A program made the translations under genes and the position numbers. From contig JAOTZF010000008.1 of NCBI GenBank assembly GCA_029861485.1, positions 1 to 17,272 on the forward strand: 17,272 bases of DNA. Reading direction: 5' to 3'. Below the pieces are notes generated by a model that saw nothing but the letters and a program-made list of their open reading frames with translations, was not told where the DNA came from and did not search any database. The stretch is from Thermoleophilia bacterium (GTDB lineage Bacteria; Actinomycetota; Thermoleophilia; Miltoncostaeales; Miltoncostaeaceae). This document shows, piece after piece, positions 8,888-17,272 of this stretch. Each line of letters begins with the position of its first letter. Position 1 is the stretch's first letter.

Positions 8888-9325
8888 CTAGCCCTCCGCG
8901 GAGATGCGCAACCGGTTCTCGGCGCGCTCCTTGGCGCGCTCGGCGGACTTTCGTCCGACGGCGTCGTCCTCCGGCAGGCTCGCAAGCTGCCTTTCAGCCC
9001 TCTGGAGCGCGCCTTGAGCTCGCTCGCGATCGATGGTCGAGGCTTCCTCGCCCTGTTCGACGAGGATCAGCACGTTGTTGCCCTCCACGGTCATGTAGCC
9101 CTCGCCGGTCGCAAAGCGGATCAGCGAATCGTCGACCAGCCGGACGCGGGTCTCGCCCACCCTCAAGATGGCCTCCAGCGGGGCGTGCCGGGCGAGGATC
9201 GCGACGTCGCCGGCCACGCTCGGCGCGATGACCATGCGCACATCGCCCTCGTAGAGGACGCCGCGCGGGCTCAGAACCGTCAACGGGACCGTCGCCCGCT
9301 CGGTGCCGGGTGCGGATGTCGACAT
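8888..9325 (-). CDS. atpC: F1Fo ATP synthase subunit epsilon
   Basis: Central-stalk subunit that links gamma to the c-ring and can inhibit ATP hydrolysis. Seen in 145 residues: the N-terminal beta-sandwich with VPLTVLSPRGVLYEGDVRMV at 13-32, GDVAILARHAPLEAIL at 39-54 and FATGEGYMTVEGNNVLILVE at 71-90. The C-terminal half is a charged alpha-helical segment (about 98-140) long enough for the two inhibitory helices, unlike some truncated actinobacterial versions. ATG at 9325 is 8 bases beyond the atpD stop; AGGA overlaps that TAG stop and serves as ribosome site. It is the last gene of the atp operon. Confidence 0.96.
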   Translation of the reverse strand: MSTSAPGTERATVPLTVLSPRGVLYEGDVRMVIAPSVAGDVAILARHAPLEAILRVGETRVRLVDDSLIRFATGEGYMTVEGNNVLILVEQGEEASTIDRERAQGALQRAERQLASLPEDDAVGRKSAERAKERAENRLRISAEG

Positions 9326-9333
9326 CCGCGGTC

Positions 9334-10743
9334 CTACGACCCCGTGCTGGAGGCCTGCTCGATGGCCTCATCGATGCCGCCGACCAGGTAGAAGGCCTGC
9401 TCGGGGAGGTCGTCGTGCTTACCCTCGACGATCTCCTTGAAGCCGCGAATGGTCTCGCTGAGCGGAACGTACTTGCCAGCGGTACCGGTGAACGCCTCCG
9501 CGACGTGGAACGGCTGACTCAAGAAGCGCTCGATGCGACGCGCGCGGCCGACGGCGAGCTTCTGTTCGTCGGTGAGCTCGTCAACACCCAGAATCGCGAT
9601 GATGTCCTGCAGGTCCTTGTAGGTCTGCAGTGTCTCCTGCACCTGAATGGCGGTGTCGTAGTGCTCGTCGCCGACCACCTCGCGCGACAGCGCGCGGCTG
9701 GTCGAGTCGAGCGGGTCGACGGCCGGGTAGATGCCCTTCTCGGCGATTGCCCGGTTGAGCACGGTCGTCGCGTCGAGGTGGGCGAAGCTCGCAGCCGGCG
9801 CAGGGTCGGTGAGGTCGTCCGCGGGTACGTAGATGGCCTGCACCGAGGTGACCGAGCCGTTGCGCGTCGAGGTGATGCGCTCCTGCAGGTCTCCCATCTC
9901 ACCCGACAGGGTCGGCTGATAGCCCACGGCAGACGGCATGCGGCCGAGTAGCGCCGATACCTCGGAGCCCGCTTGCACGAAGCGGAAGATGTTGTCGATG
10001 AACAACAGCACGTCCTGGCCGCCCTCCTCGCGGAAGTACTCGGCCATCGTCAGCCCGGACAGCGCGACGCGAAGACGGGCGCCCGGGGGCTCGTTCATCT
10101 GGCCATAGCAAAGCGCGGTCTTGTCGATCACGCCCGACTCGGTCATCTCCAGCCAGAGGTCGTTGCCCTCGCGCGTACGCTCGCCCACGCCGGCGAAGAC
10201 CGACAGACCACCATGCTCCTGGGCCAGGTTGTGGATCAGCTCTTGGATCAGCACGGTCTTGCCGACCCCGGCGCCACCGAACAGGCCGACCTTGCCGCCC
10301 TTCACGTACGGGGCGAGCAGGTCCACGACCTTGATGCCGGTCTCGAAGATCTCGTCGGTGGGGTCCAGCGCGTCGAATGCCGGCGCCTCGCGGTGGATCG
10401 GCCACCGCTCGGCGGTCTCCGGGATCGGTTCGCCCTCGTCGATGACCTGACCGGTGACGTTGAAGATGCGCCCGAGGGTGACATCGCCGACGGGCACGCT
10501 GATCGGCGCGCCCGTGTCGCGCACCACGGTGCCCCGGGCGAGGCCGTCGGTCGTGTCAAGGGCCACCGCGCGCACGCGGTCATCACCGAGGTGCTGCTGT
10601 ACCTCGGCCACCAGCGGCGGGCCGTCCTCGCGGTCGATCTCGAGGCTGTTGTAGATGGCCGGCGGGCCGTCCGGGAAGTGGACGTCCAGCACGACACCCT
10701 TGATCTCGACGATCCGGCCGGTGCTCTGAGCGGTGGTTGCCAT
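9334..10743 (-). CDS. atpD: F1Fo ATP synthase subunit beta (catalytic)
   Basis: Catalytic nucleotide-binding subunit of F1, on the cytoplasmic side of the membrane. Seen in 469 residues: N-terminal barrel to about 80, Walker A GGAGVGKT at 156-163, catalytic glutamate in GERTREGND (Glu188), Walker B LLFIDN at 246-251, SALLGRMPSAVGYQPTL at 263-279, and the DELSEED-loop counterpart DELTDEQ at 388-394. All key residues appear intact and the length is usual for the family. ATG at 10743 has AAGGA 10 bases upstream. The gap to atpG is 29 bases and to atpC 8 bases, consistent with the operon. Confidence 0.99.
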   Translation of the reverse strand: MATTAQSTGRIVEIKGVVLDVHFPDGPPAIYNSLEIDREDGPPLVAEVQQHLGDDRVRAVALDTTDGLARGTVVRDTGAPISVPVGDVTLGRIFNVTGQVIDEGEPIPETAERWPIHREAPAFDALDPTDEIFETGIKVVDLLAPYVKGGKVGLFGGAGVGKTVLIQELIHNLAQEHGGLSVFAGVGERTREGNDLWLEMTESGVIDKTALCYGQMNEPPGARLRVALSGLTMAEYFREEGGQDVLLFIDNIFRFVQAGSEVSALLGRMPSAVGYQPTLSGEMGDLQERITSTRNGSVTSVQAIYVPADDLTDPAPAASFAHLDATTVLNRAIAEKGIYPAVDPLDSTSRALSREVVGDEHYDTAIQVQETLQTYKDLQDIIAILGVDELTDEQKLAVGRARRIERFLSQPFHVAEAFTGTAGKYVPLSETIRGFKEIVEGKHDDLPEQAFYLVGGIDEAIEQASSTGS

Positions 10744-10772
10744 GGTCTGGCGGTCCTTCCTTCGTTCGGCGC

Positions 10773-11666
10773 CTAGGTCAGCGCATCGGCGCCCGCAACG
10801 ACCTCCAGGATCTCCTGGGTGATCGCGGCCTGCCGGGCGCGGTTCATCTGCAGTGTGAGTTGATCGATTAGCTCGCCTGCGTTGTCGGTCGCGTTCCGCA
10901 TGGCGGTGCGGCGGGCGGCCAGCTCGGCTGCGGAGCTCTCGAGCAGAGCTCGGAGGATGGTGATGTCGACGTACGTCGGAAGCAGGCTCTCCAGGAACTC
11001 CGCGGGGTCGGGCTCGAAGTACGCGACGCCCCCTGCGGACTCGTGCTCCATCGCCTCCTCTTCGCTGGCCTCGACGAACTCGCGCGGGATCGGCAGGAGC
11101 TGCTCCACGGTCACGGTCTGCTCCAGCACCGACTTGAACGCGTTGTAGACGATCAGGACCCTGTCGGCCTGGCCGCCGATGAACGCGTCGACGGCGTGCT
11201 TGGCGACCGTCTCGGCATCGGACAGGTTCGGGTCGGTCGAGAAACCCTGGAACGTGCGATCGATGGTCATGCCGCGAAACCGCAGCGTGCCCGCGCCTTT
11301 CTTGCCCACCGCCGTGTAGACGACGTCGATGCCATCGGCGGCCAGGGCGTCGGCCTCCTGGAAGCCACGGCGAAGGATGTTGACGTTGAAGGCTCCGGCG
11401 AGACCGCGGTCACCGGTGATGGCGACGATGATCGCGCGCTCCACGCTCTCCCGCTCCTCGAGCAGCGGGAGTCCGGACACCGTGCCGGAGCGCAGCGCGG
11501 CCTGGCCGGTGAGCCGGCGCATGCCGCGCGCGTAGGGCCGCAGGGCCTCGATGCGGTCCTGGGCTCGCTTGAGCCGGGCAGACGCAACCAGCTCCATCGC
11601 CCGGGTGATCTTGCGGGTGCCGCGGACCGACTCGATCCGCCGCTTGATGTCCTGCTGGGATGCCAC
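10773..11666 (-). CDS. atpG: F1Fo ATP synthase subunit gamma
   Basis: Rotor shaft inside the alpha3beta3 hexamer. Seen in 297 residues: the conserved N-terminal coil IKRRIESVRGTRKITRAMEL at 6-25 followed by VASARLKRA, a Rossmann-like middle with VAITGDRGLAGAFN at about 81-94, and the C-terminal coil MRNATDNAGELIDQL then LQMNRARQAAITQEILEVVAGA. The start is GTG at 11666, lying immediately after the atpA TAG (11667-11669) with no gap. GAGGAG about 12 bases upstream sits within the end of atpA, so translation is probably coupled. Length is normal; the insert around residues 195-225 (acidic, EASEEEAMEHES) is of the kind seen in actinobacterial gamma subunits. Confidence 0.98.
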   Translation of the reverse strand: MASQQDIKRRIESVRGTRKITRAMELVASARLKRAQDRIEALRPYARGMRRLTGQAALRSGTVSGLPLLEERESVERAIIVAITGDRGLAGAFNVNILRRGFQEADALAADGIDVVYTAVGKKGAGTLRFRGMTIDRTFQGFSTDPNLSDAETVAKHAVDAFIGGQADRVLIVYNAFKSVLEQTVTVEQLLPIPREFVEASEEEAMEHESAGGVAYFEPDPAEFLESLLPTYVDITILRALLESSAAELAARRTAMRNATDNAGELIDQLTLQMNRARQAAITQEILEVVAGADALT

Positions 11667-13250
<1,584 letters not shown>

Positions 13251-13294
13251 CGCTGTCTTGCCTTTCCGTCGCTACGTCGTTCGTTCTTGGCGTG

Positions 13295-13840
13295 TCAGCC
13301 GGTCGCGCCCAGGGGCACGCTGGCGAGGTTTCGTCGCAGGGAGTCGAGCCGGCTGCGCAGAGATCCGTCCACCCGGATCTCCGCGACCTCGAGTACGAGG
13401 CCACCGATCAGGTCCTCGTCGACCCGCTCGGTGAGGGCTGCTTTGCGCCCGGTCTGCCGCTCGATGCGCTGCACGATCTTGGAGCGCATGTCATCGTCCA
13501 AGGGCACCGCCGTGATAGCAGTGATTTCGATGGTCCCCGTGGCCTCGGCGACCCGCGCCTGGTAGCTGCGGGTGATCTGGCCCAGGTCGCCGAGGCGCCC
13601 TCGGTCAACCAGCACTTGGAGGAAGTTCGAGAGCACCGGCGAGGCGCTCTCGGTGAGCTTTGCGATCACCACCTTCTTGGTGCCGGAATCAAGATTCGGA
13701 TCCGCGAGTGTGTGAGCCAGCTCCGGAGACGAGTCGACCGCGGCCACGAAGGCCTTCAGGTCATCGGCTACCCGCGAGACGGCATCCGCATCGGATGACG
13801 CCTCGTAGAGGGCCTCGGCGTATGTCGACTCGACGCTCAC
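13295..13840 (-). CDS. atpH: F1Fo ATP synthase subunit delta
   Basis: Peripheral-stalk subunit that ties the top of F1 to the b subunits. Seen in 181 residues: N-terminal helical domain with TYAEALYEASSDADAVSRVA at 5-24 and the conserved C-terminal segment VDEDLIGGLVLEVAEIRVDG followed by SLRSRLDSLRRNL. Unlike mycobacteria, where b and delta are fused, delta here is a separate protein of normal length. Start GTG at 13840 overlaps the atpF stop as GTGA; no clear ribosome site is visible, so coupling to atpF translation is likely. Confidence 0.95.
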   Translation of the reverse strand: MSVESTYAEALYEASSDADAVSRVADDLKAFVAAVDSSPELAHTLADPNLDSGTKKVVIAKLTESASPVLSNFLQVLVDRGRLGDLGQITRSYQARVAEATGTIEITAITAVPLDDDMRSKIVQRIERQTGRKAALTERVDEDLIGGLVLEVAEIRVDGSLRSRLDSLRRNLASVPLGATG

Positions 13841-14385
13841 TTCAGCTTGCTCAGATCCGCCTCGGCCAGGGCTTCTTCGATCAGTCGGCGGTGCTCGTCG
13901 TCGCTCAGCGTACGGCGGGTTACCTTCTCGGCCGCCATCATCGTCAGATCGACGACATCGTCGCGGATCTGAGATGAGGCCTCACGCGTCTGCGCGGCGA
14001 TGCGCTCGTCGGCATCGGCAAGCACGCGCTCGCGCTGCTCCTGGGCGGCGGACACGATCTCCGATCCTTGGCGCTCGCCATCCTTGCGGCCGCGTTCGCG
14101 AAGCTCATCCGACTCCCGGCGAGCCTCCTCGAGTCGGCTGTTGTACTCGCCCACGAGTCGCTCGGACTCGGCGCGACTGCTCTCGGCCTGGTTGAGATCC
14201 TCGGCGATCTTGGCGCGGCGTGCTTCGAGGAATTCCGCGACCGGACCGAAAACGTAGCGCTTCAGGATGAACAAGGTGATGAGAAACATCACCAGCGTCC
14301 AGATCATCAGCCCAGGCTGCGGGCTCAGCAGGGGATTGTCGCTCGAGGCGATTATCTGCTGGATGTCGATCAACGGCAGAGCCAT
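13837..14385 (-). CDS. atpF: F1Fo ATP synthase subunit b
   Basis: Membrane-anchored peripheral stalk. Seen in 182 residues: one membrane helix at about 25-43 (PGLMIWTLVMFLITLFIL), the conserved join RYVFGPVAEFLEARRAKIAE, then a long charged coiled coil rich in Glu, Arg and Ala to the C-terminus. ATG at 14385; the 18-base gap from atpE holds no clear ribosome site, which contrasts with the strong one of atpE and may set lower output for b than for c. The end overlaps atpH by GTGA. Confidence 0.96.
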   Translation of the reverse strand: MALPLIDIQQIIASSDNPLLSPQPGLMIWTLVMFLITLFILKRYVFGPVAEFLEARRAKIAEDLNQAESSRAESERLVGEYNSRLEEARRESDELRERGRKDGERQGSEIVSAAQEQRERVLADADERIAAQTREASSQIRDDVVDLTMMAAEKVTRRTLSDDEHRRLIEEALAEADLSKLK

Positions 14386-14403
14386 GTTCCAGGAGCCCGT
14401 CGG

Positions 14404-14643
14404 CTATCCGATGAAGAAGGCCACGAAGCCCATCAGCAGGGCGTAGAACACGATCGCCTCGGTGAGCGCGAGGCCCAGGAACATGAGGCCCATGATCTCG
14501 CTGCGCATCTCGGGCTGACGGGCGACCGCCTCGACGGTCTTACCCATCAGATAGCCCACGCCGGCACCCGGTCCGATCGCGCCGAAACCGGTGGCGAGGC
14601 CAAGCGCAAGGATCTTGGCCGCATCTTCAATGTTTCCCTCCAC
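14404..14643 (-). CDS. atpE: F1Fo ATP synthase subunit c
   Basis: Proteolipid that forms the rotating ion-carrying ring. Seen in 79 residues: helix 1 with the glycine pattern GLATGFGAIGPGAGVG at 15-30, polar loop ARQPE at 41-45, and helix 2 with the ion-binding carboxylate Glu62 in LALTEAIVFYALL. The positions that carry Gln and Ser in sodium-binding rings (Ilyobacter type) are Val29 and Ala63 here, so proton coupling is expected. The start is GTG at 14643, supported by AAAGGAG (14658-14652) 8 bases upstream. Length is normal. Confidence 0.98.
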   Translation of the reverse strand: MEGNIEDAAKILALGLATGFGAIGPGAGVGYLMGKTVEAVARQPEMRSEIMGLMFLGLALTEAIVFYALLMGFVAFFIG

Positions 14644-14651
14644 GGGGGTAT

Positions 14652-14658
14652 CTCCTTT
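14652..14658 (-). promoter_or_regulatory. Strong ribosome binding site of atpE
   Basis: AAAGGAG lies 8 bases before the atpE GTG and is the best Shine-Dalgarno match in the operon. It sits between the TAA of atpB and the atpE start. This fits the need for more c than other Fo subunits, as known from E. coli. Confidence 0.75.
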
Positions 14659-14664
14659 GCTGGG

Positions 14665-15549
14665 TTAGTGCGGTGGCTCCACCGCGTAGCCGATGTAGAT
14701 GCCGCTGAGCATCGCGAAAATGAAGGCCTGAAGGCCGGCGATCATCACCCACTCGAACAGATAGAAGAAGATGCCGACCGGAAGGGCGAGCACGCCGACG
14801 AAGCTGCCGAGCAGGACGACGAAACCCGCCGCCATGATGATCAGCAGGTGGCCGGCAAGGAGGTTGGCGAAGAGTCGTACGGAGAGGCTGACAAGGCGCA
14901 GCAGCTGCGAGAGCACTTCGAGCACGAAGATCACCGGCTTGATGGCGCCGGGCGCGTCCGGGATAAGCGTCTTGATGTAGCCGAGCGGACCATGCGCCTT
15001 GACGCCCTCGACGTTGTACGCAACGAAGACGAGAATCGTCAGCGTGAGGGTGACGTTGATGTTCGCCGTCGCGGCGTAGAGGCCCAGATCGGGCAGGCCG
15101 CCCGGGAAGGTGCCGCTCTCGTGTGAAACCGGCAGTGGCACGAAGCTGATGATGTTGCTGGTCGCGATGAACAAGAACAGGGTGGCGATGAAAGGGAAGT
15201 AGCGATTGAAGACCTTGGTGGTCAGCGTCGGGCGCGCGATCTGGCCCTCGGCGAACTCGTACGCGATCTCGACCACGTTCTGCAGCTTCGTGGGTTTCAG
15301 CGCCATACCGCCGCGCACGACGAGCAAACCGAAGCCGATGCAGATCGCCGAAGCGAGCCAGAGATAGATCACGGCCTTGTTGATCGAGAGATCGATGAAA
15401 CCGAAATCGAGATCGACGTACGGCGTGAGCTCGAACTCGAGCGACGGGTCGAAGTCCTCCTCGGCAGCCGTCGCGAACGCTGGAAGCGAGAGCAGCGCGC
15501 CGAAGGTGAGACCCCAGATCCACAGCCACCGGCGACGCAGCGCGTTCAT
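14665..15549 (-). CDS. atpB: F1Fo ATP synthase subunit a
   Basis: Stator channel of Fo. Seen in 294 residues: an N-terminal hydrophobic segment at 8-28 ending in AFATAA that looks like a signal peptide, a loop rich in Asp/Glu, then five or six membrane helices. The essential arginine is Arg225 in LSVRLFANLLAGH (222-234). Other family marks are NPxF-like LQNVVEIAYEF at 89-99, FPFIATLFLFI at 118-128 with SNIISFVP at 131-138, and the end LQAFIFAMLSGIYIGYA. ATG at 15549 overlaps the stop of the upstream membrane gene as ATGA; an open frame extends further upstream to 15711 but lies inside that gene and has no membrane character. TAA stop is followed by the atpE ribosome site. Confidence 0.97.
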   Translation of the reverse strand: MNALRRRWLWIWGLTFGALLSLPAFATAAEEDFDPSLEFELTPYVDLDFGFIDLSINKAVIYLWLASAICIGFGLLVVRGGMALKPTKLQNVVEIAYEFAEGQIARPTLTTKVFNRYFPFIATLFLFIATSNIISFVPLPVSHESGTFPGGLPDLGLYAATANINVTLTLTILVFVAYNVEGVKAHGPLGYIKTLIPDAPGAIKPVIFVLEVLSQLLRLVSLSVRLFANLLAGHLLIIMAAGFVVLLGSFVGVLALPVGIFFYLFEWVMIAGLQAFIFAMLSGIYIGYAVEPPH

Positions 15550-15962
15550 TCGCCGGCCTCGGCCTTGCGGATCTTCTGGCTGATTCCGAACAGCACGGTG
15601 CGGCCGAGAAGATCGAACGTGAACGCGAAGATGAAGACCGCGGCCGCCGTCAGGGCGATCGGCTCGGAGAACCGCAACGCCACGACGAACAGGACCCCGA
15701 CCACGATCCACGCCCGGGCGATGAACGAGAGCCCGGCCAGGCCGACGGCGAAGGTCGGCTCGATGTCGACGGCGAACTTCCCGGTCGCCAGGGCCAGGCC
15801 CCAGTTGCCCAGCCAGAGCGCGAAGCCCAGGAACCAGCCCTCGATCGGGCCGCCCGCGAGCAACACGATCGGAAGAGCGATGATGGCGACGGCGATTCCG
15901 AGCGACGACGCCACGAATTGGATCGGGCGCATTCCGGATGATGCGGGTGCAACCGCGGTCAT
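15546..15962 (-). CDS. AtpI-like small membrane protein
   Basis: A 138-residue protein with four hydrophobic segments at about 16-36, 43-63, 70-97 and 101-122, and a basic C-terminal tail (SQKIRKAEAGE). It sits directly in front of atpB with an ATGA overlap. The AtpI/UncI family occupies this place and is proposed to help c-ring assembly or ion supply; the equivalent mycobacterial gene lies between wecA (rfe) and atpB. Sequence identity to AtpI cannot be judged by eye, so the name rests on topology and position. I chose ATG at 15962 (GGGGTG 6 bases upstream); ATG at 15932 is an alternative, and the frame is open to 16097 but without membrane or conserved character there. Confidence 0.8.
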   Translation of the reverse strand: MTAVAPASSGMRPIQFVASSLGIAVAIIALPIVLLAGGPIEGWFLGFALWLGNWGLALATGKFAVDIEPTFAVGLAGLSFIARAWIVVGVLFVVALRFSEPIALTAAAVFIFAFTFDLLGRTVLFGISQKIRKAEAGE

Positions 15963-16077
15963 GCGCGGCACCCCGAGGAGTTGGCGGAGCGCACTGAGTT
16001 CAGGCGAGTCCCTGACGCGGACTTCGAGCCGTGGTCGAAGCAAGCACAGCTTGACGACCCGGCTCCGGGCGGGCGGA

Positions 16078-16083
16078 AGTATA
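16078..16083 (-). promoter_or_regulatory. Candidate -10 box (TATACT) for the atp operon
   Basis: On the minus strand TATACT differs from TATAAT at one base and fits TAnnnT. Transcription would begin near 16071, leaving a leader of about 110 bases to the ATG at 15962. No good -35 hexamer is seen 16-18 bases upstream, so the call is tentative. Confidence 0.35.
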
Positions 16084-16124
16084 GCCAAAGGATTCACGTC
16101 CCCTGCTGCCCATCAGAGCAGCCG

Positions 16125-16185
16125 AGGACACCTGTCAGAAACGGGCCAAGCTCGAACCACCAAGTCGATGACCTTGCGGTGTCCT
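16125..16185. repeat. 8-bp inverted repeat with 45-base spacer, with alternative pairing
   Basis: AGGACACC at 16125-16132 pairs with GGTGTCCT at 16178-16185. Next to the first arm GTCAG (16134-16138) can pair with CTGAC (16184-16188), which overlaps the second arm, so two mutually exclusive stems are possible if the region is transcribed. Confidence 0.6.
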
Positions 16186-16252
16186 GACCACGCGAGTCGA
16201 GGGCCTGGCGAGCCAAAAACGAGGCCGGGAAGGACGCAGGCGCGGATGAGGA

Positions 16253-16271
16253 ACGATGCCGCGGGCATCGT
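16253..16271. repeat. Perfect 8-bp hairpin in the wecA-atp gap
   Basis: ACGATGCC (16253-16260) and GGCATCGT (16264-16271) are separated by three bases. No T-run follows on either strand. It could be part of a two-hairpin 3' end for wecA or a protein-binding palindrome. Confidence 0.7.
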
Positions 16272-16323
16272 GACGAGCGAGGATGCATTCAGGCGCTGCA
16301 TCTGCAGCCGCCACGATGCAACA

Positions 16324-16338
16324 GCGGGCGGAGCCCGC
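16324..16338 (-). terminator. Short GC hairpin just after the wecA stop, possible terminator
   Basis: GCGGGC and GCCCGC pair around a 3-base loop, beginning 3 bases after the TGA of the wecA-like gene. On the minus strand it is followed by TGTTGC, a poor U-tract, so termination strength is doubtful. Confidence 0.4.
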
Positions 16339-16341
16339 GTC

Positions 16342-17272
16342 TCAGTCCGCCAGGTTCGCCGCCTTCGCGCGCGCTCGCTCGAGGCTGCGCTCGCGAACGA
16401 TCTTGACGACCGGCGTCTTGCCCCATTTCAGGATCTCGAGCACGTAGATCAGGGAGACCGCGGCGAGCAGGGCGACGGCCCCGAGGCCGAGCAGTGCCAG
16501 GCTGCCCCACAGCTGGTAATCGCCTGCGCCGTCGGTGTAGGGGACGAAGCGGATCGAGACGGCGATCAGTCCCATCAACCCGCACCAGGCGTAGACCGCG
16601 AGCACGGTGCGGCGCTGGCTCCAGCCGATGTTGAGGAAGCGGTGGTGGAAGTGACTGCGGTCGGCCGCGTAAACAGGCAGGCCGTGCTTGATGCGCTTCA
16701 TGACGACGAACGACGTATCGAGGATGGGGATGGCGAGGATCAGCAGCGGAGCGACGAGCGCGATGGCCGCGGCGCTCTTCATCACCCCCGAGACCGCGAC
16801 TCCGGCCAGCACGAAGCCCAGGAGCATCGACCCGCTGTCGCCCATGAATATGCGCGCGGGATTGAAGTTGAAATAGAGGAAGCCCAGGCAGGCTCCTGCG
16901 AGCGCCGCGGCGAGGATGGCCGGATCGGCGCGGTCGAGCGACGCGGCGAGCAGCGCGAAGGTGGCGGCGGAGATGGCAGCGATACCGGCCGCGAGGCCGT
17001 CGACGCCGTCGGTGAAGTTGATCATGTTCACCAGCGCCACGAACCAGACGAGGGTGATCACGTACTGTGTCGCGCCCAGATCGTAGACGCCGAGGAACGG
17101 CAGGGTCACGTGGTCGATCGTCAGCCCGGCCGACACCGGGACCGCGGCGCATGCCACCTGGCCCAGGAGCTTGGCGGCGGGATTGAGCCCCCAGATGTCG
17201 TCGATCGCGCCCAGGATCGCGATGGCGATGGCCCCCAGCAGCAGCGCGCGGGCGGGCCCGTCCCCCGGGAAG
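16342..17272 (-). CDS. wecA: WecA/TagO-type polyprenyl-phosphate GlcNAc-1-phosphate transferase (5' end outside window)
   Basis: Transfers a sugar-1-phosphate, probably GlcNAc-1-phosphate, from UDP to a polyprenyl phosphate at the inner face of the membrane, the first step of lipid-linked glycan assembly. The frame is open to the window edge; 309 codons are visible and the GTG at 17157 is an internal valine, because conserved sequence continues before it. Seen, numbering visible codons: GAIDDIWGLNPAAKLLGQ at 21-38 with the metal-binding Asp pair, NMINFTDGVDGLAAG at 82-96, FMGDSGSMLLGF at 142-153 and RSHFHHRF at 205-212, plus about seven membrane helices. The DD pair usually lies near residue 75-95, so roughly 50-70 residues are missing. 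The C-terminal tail after the last helix is basic. The position upstream of the atp operon matches mycobacterial rfe/wecA. The exact sugar is not provable here. Confidence 0.92.
   Translation of the reverse strand, partial: FPGDGPARALLLGAIAIAILGAIDDIWGLNPAAKLLGQVACAAVPVSAGLTIDHVTLPFLGVYDLGATQYVITLVWFVALVNMINFTDGVDGLAAGIAAISAATFALLAASLDRADPAILAAALAGACLGFLYFNFNPARIFMGDSGSMLLGFVLAGVAVSGVMKSAAAIALVAPLLILAIPILDTSFVVMKRIKHGLPVYAADRSHFHHRFLNIGWSQRRTVLAVYAWCGLMGLIAVSIRFVPYTDGAGDYQLWGSLALLGLGAVALLAAVSLIYVLEILKWGKTPVVKIVRERSLERARAKAANLAD

Larger units (their letters stand above)
15963..16341 (-). other. Non-coding gap between wecA and the atp operon, rich in inverted repeats
   Basis: 379 bases without a convincing gene on either strand. 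It holds a short GC hairpin after the wecA stop (16324-16338), two overlapping weaker palindromes at 16282-16307, a perfect 8-bp hairpin at 16253-16271, an 8-bp inverted repeat with arms 45 bases apart (16125-16185) and a candidate -10 box at 16078-16083. It is the natural place for the atp operon promoter and leader. Confidence 0.7.

Noticed and set aside
14627..15529. Minus-strand open frame of about 300 codons overlapping atpB
   Set aside because: Same strand but other frame; Arg/His-rich translation without the helices seen in the atpB frame.
16094..16301. Two small minus-strand open frames of 62-64 codons in the wecA-atp gap
   Set aside because: No ribosome site, no recognisable features, and they overlap each other; likely chance.

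Overview
This 17.3 kb window is GC-rich and densely packed. It looks like chromosomal DNA of a high-GC actinobacterium, possibly the Thermoleophilia/Solirubrobacterales side of the phylum; the lineage is an inference from gene content and gene order, not a measured assignment. Almost everything is on the minus strand, so the genes read from high to low coordinates. GTG starts and 4-base GTGA/ATGA stop-start overlaps are common.

Right part (17272 to 8888, reading leftwards): a WecA/TagO-type polyprenyl-phosphate sugar-1-phosphate transferase, cut by the window edge, is followed by a 0.38 kb non-coding gap rich in inverted repeats. Then comes a complete F1Fo ATP synthase operon in the classic order atpI-like, atpB (a), atpE (c), atpF (b), atpH (delta), atpA (alpha), atpG (gamma), atpD (beta), atpC (epsilon). 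The order wecA - small membrane protein - atpB is known from other Actinobacteria such as Mycobacterium and Streptomyces. The c subunit carries its ring carboxylate (Glu62) without the usual sodium ligands, so a proton-driven enzyme is expected.

Middle part (8836 to 5337): an MFS exporter whose start lies just after a hairpin, a short remnant of an M20-family metallopeptidase, and a long LytR-CpsA-Psr (LCP) protein with an additional C-terminal domain.

Left part (5340 to 648): UDP-glucose 6-dehydrogenase overlapping the LCP gene. After a small gap with a candidate promoter come a mannose-1-phosphate guanylyltransferase, a bifunctional phosphoglucose/phosphomannose isomerase and the methionine-salvage isomerase MtnA. 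The sugar genes fit supply of UDP-glucuronate and GDP-mannose for surface polysaccharide, which WecA-type priming and LCP-type ligation would start and finish; the phosphomannomutase and glycosyltransferases are not in the window. At the far left a plus-strand hypothetical protein with a helix-turn-helix-like region converges on mtnA, and the two stop codons share one CTAG.

Most of the window is ordinary housekeeping sequence. I do not see a convincing undescribed system. The points most worth a second look are the M20 peptidase relic, the extended LCP protein, the palindrome flanked by 14-bp direct repeats inside the left-edge gene, and the structured leader of the atp operon.
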